From contig CAKSBK010000043.1 of NCBI GenBank assembly GCA_934438035.1, forward strand, positions 1-7,479: DNA of 7,479 nt, given 5' to 3'. The notes below the pieces were generated by a model that saw only the letters and a list, made by a program, of their open reading frames with translations, ran no database searches and was not told the DNA's origin. The DNA is from an uncultured Christensenellaceae bacterium (GTDB lineage: Bacteria; Bacillota; Clostridia; Christensenellales; Christensenellaceae). Both the position numbers and the translations under genes were made by a program. This document shows positions 6,470 through 7,479 of the stretch, one piece after another; the first letter of the stretch is position 1, and each line of letters starts with the position of its first letter.

Positions 6470-7099
6470 ATGGGTAAATTAACAGTCATTGATCACCCCA
6501 TGATACAGCATAAGCTTTCTATCATGAGAATGAAGGAGACGGGAACCAAGGATTTTAGGGAGCTTTTAGACGAAGTTTCCATGCTCATGGCTTATGAGGT
6601 TACGAGAGATTTCAAGTTAAGAGACAAGGAAATCGAAACGCCTATATGTAAGACGGTTGCAAAGGAAATAGACGGCAAAACCGTCGGCATAGTTCCTATA
6701 CTCCGTGCGGGTCTCGGAATGTTAAACGGCTTCCAGAGGCTTATTCCCGCCGCAAAGGTCGGCTTTATAGGCATGTACAGAGACGAGACGACCTTAAAGC
6801 CCGTTGAATATTTCTGCAAGCTTCCCACAGGCTCTCTTGAAAGAGAGCTTATAGTCGTCGACCCCATGCTCGCAACCGGAGGCTCTGCGGTTGACGCAAT
6901 CACAATGATTAAAAAGAGGGGCTTTAAGAAAATCCGCCTTGCCTGCATAGTTTCCGTTCAGCAGGGCATTGACGCCGTAATGAAAGCGCATCCCGACGTG
7001 GATATTTACGTTGCCTCCGTTGACGAAAAGCTTAACGACGTAGGCTACATCGTTCCCGGACTCGGAGACGCGGGAGACAGAATTTTCGGCACCAAATAA
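6470..7099 (+). CDS. upp: Uracil phosphoribosyltransferase
   Basis: Pyrimidine salvage enzyme that joins uracil and PRPP to give UMP and pyrophosphate. The 209 residues are the normal bacterial length. Family signs are the N-terminal [12 protein letters not shown] (9-20), [11 protein letters not shown] (74-84), the MYRDE loop (102-106), the PRPP-binding [10 protein letters not shown] (131-140), and the uracil-binding end [17 protein letters not shown] (193-209). It follows rpiB by 21 nt with no room for a clear promoter, so it is probably the last gene of the same transcript. The pairing makes metabolic sense, since ribose 5-phosphate from RpiB is the precursor of PRPP used here. In B. subtilis upp also lies near the end of this gene group. 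No pyrimidine attenuator (PyrR-type hairpin pair) can fit in the short gap. Confidence 0.97.
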   Translation: MGKLTVIDHPMIQHKLSIMRMKETGTKDFRELLDEVSMLMAYEVTRDFKLRDKEIETPICKTVAKEIDGKTVGIVPILRAGLGMLNGFQRLIPAAKVGFIGMYRDETTLKPVEYFCKLPTGSLERELIVVDPMLATGGSAVDAITMIKKRGFKKIRLACIVSVQQGIDAVMKAHPDVDIYVASVDEKLNDVGYIVPGLGDAGDRIFGTK

Positions 7100-7116
7100 A
7101 AATAAGCGTAAAAACG

Positions 7117-7149
7117 GCTCAGGGTTAAATAAAAACCTTGAGCTTTTTT
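7117..7149 (+). terminator. Intrinsic terminator after upp
   Basis: GCTCAGGGTT (7117-7126) pairs with AACCTTGAGC (7134-7143) in a 10-bp stem with one G-U pair and a 7-nt loop, followed by six T at 7144-7149. It lies 17 nt after the upp stop and should end the long transcript. Confidence 0.88.
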
Positions 7150-7479
7150 ATATGCCTAAACCTATGCGGCAGTCGTGAGAAAAAGCTATAAAAGCGATAA
7201 ATAAAAAAAGCCCGCCGGCAATAAACGCTTTAAAAAATGAATAAATAGGGGGCGATGTAAAGCTTTAGCGCATTGCAAGTGGAATTGTAAGTACCGTATA
7301 GCGCTTGCGCAAAAATACGAAAGCGGACTGATGATATTTCAAAAATACAAATAATTTTATTGCAAAGATTATATTTTCATGCGTCGGGGAAGAAGTCGAT
7401 AAAAGAACGCTTGCGAAGAAAAAACTGCCTTATTCGGCGGATATTTTTTATTGCATAGAGCTTTTTTGCTGGTTTATCT
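7150..7479. other. AT-rich stretch with no supported gene
   Basis: Stops are frequent on both strands and no open frame here has both a start codon and a ribosome binding site. The longest + frame runs stop-free from about 7291 to 7456 but has no ATG. A minus-strand frame open from the right edge ends at a TGA at 7377-7379 and could be the tail of a gene outside the window, although its 33 residues resemble nothing I know. A GCCGGC palindrome (7214-7219) next to seven A (7203-7209) would read as a weak terminator on the minus strand. CGCTTGCG occurs twice (7302-7309 and 7408-7415). I recognise no RNA gene. Confidence 0.6.

Noticed and set aside
7203..7231. Minus-strand terminator formed by AAAGC/GCTTT with a T-run
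   Set aside because: The stem is only 5 bp with a 15-nt loop, and no minus-strand gene is established upstream of it.
7291..7458. Stop-free + frame of about 55 codons in the tail region
   Set aside because: It has no ATG or GTG start with a ribosome binding site, and a run of this length is expected by chance.
7377..7479. Minus-strand tail of a gene entering from the right edge
   Set aside because: Only 33 Lys/Arg-rich residues are visible and they match no family I recognise; too little to annotate as a CDS.

Overview
The window is a compact stretch of bacterial housekeeping genes, all on the + strand, from what looks like a Firmicutes genome, most likely a member of the Clostridia. The reasons are the gene order (rpmE, DUF1385 membrane protein, prmC, prfA, tsaC/ywlC, ywlE, rpiB, upp, which resembles the Bacillus subtilis prfA-ywlC-ywlE-ywlF-upp region), strong AGGAG-type ribosome binding sites, GTG and TTG starts beside ATG, and a zinc-type L31. 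Base composition is moderate, with many ATA, CTT and TTA codons.

Region 1 (1-1265) is the end of a serine biosynthesis operon: the last 20 codons of a probable serC (phosphoserine aminotransferase) followed 2 nt later by serA, a short-form phosphoglycerate dehydrogenase with a C-terminal ACT domain. A weak hairpin with a T-run follows.

Region 2 (1277-1577) is a self-contained rpmE unit: a clear extended -10 promoter, a short leader, ribosomal protein L31 with four cysteines, and a near-perfect hairpin terminator.

Region 3 (1607-7149) is a tightly packed run of seven genes ending at a good terminator. The first is a four-helix DUF1385 membrane protein of unknown function. It overlaps prmC (release factor glutamine methyltransferase), which directly precedes its substrate gene prfA (RF1). 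Then come tsaC/ywlC (t6A tRNA modification), a YwlE-type phosphatase, rpiB (ribose-5-phosphate isomerase B) and upp (uracil phosphoribosyltransferase). The first four join translation termination and decoding to a conserved membrane protein. RpiB and Upp are linked through ribose-5-phosphate and PRPP. No promoter is visible between the rpmE terminator and the DUF1385 gene, so part of the expression may come from read-through.

Region 4 (7150-7479) is AT-rich and holds no gene I can support.

I see no mobile element, CRISPR array, tRNA, rRNA or defence system, and no clearly new system. The least understood item is the DUF1385 protein, whose conserved His/Glu/Cys cluster lies in a predicted cytoplasmic loop.
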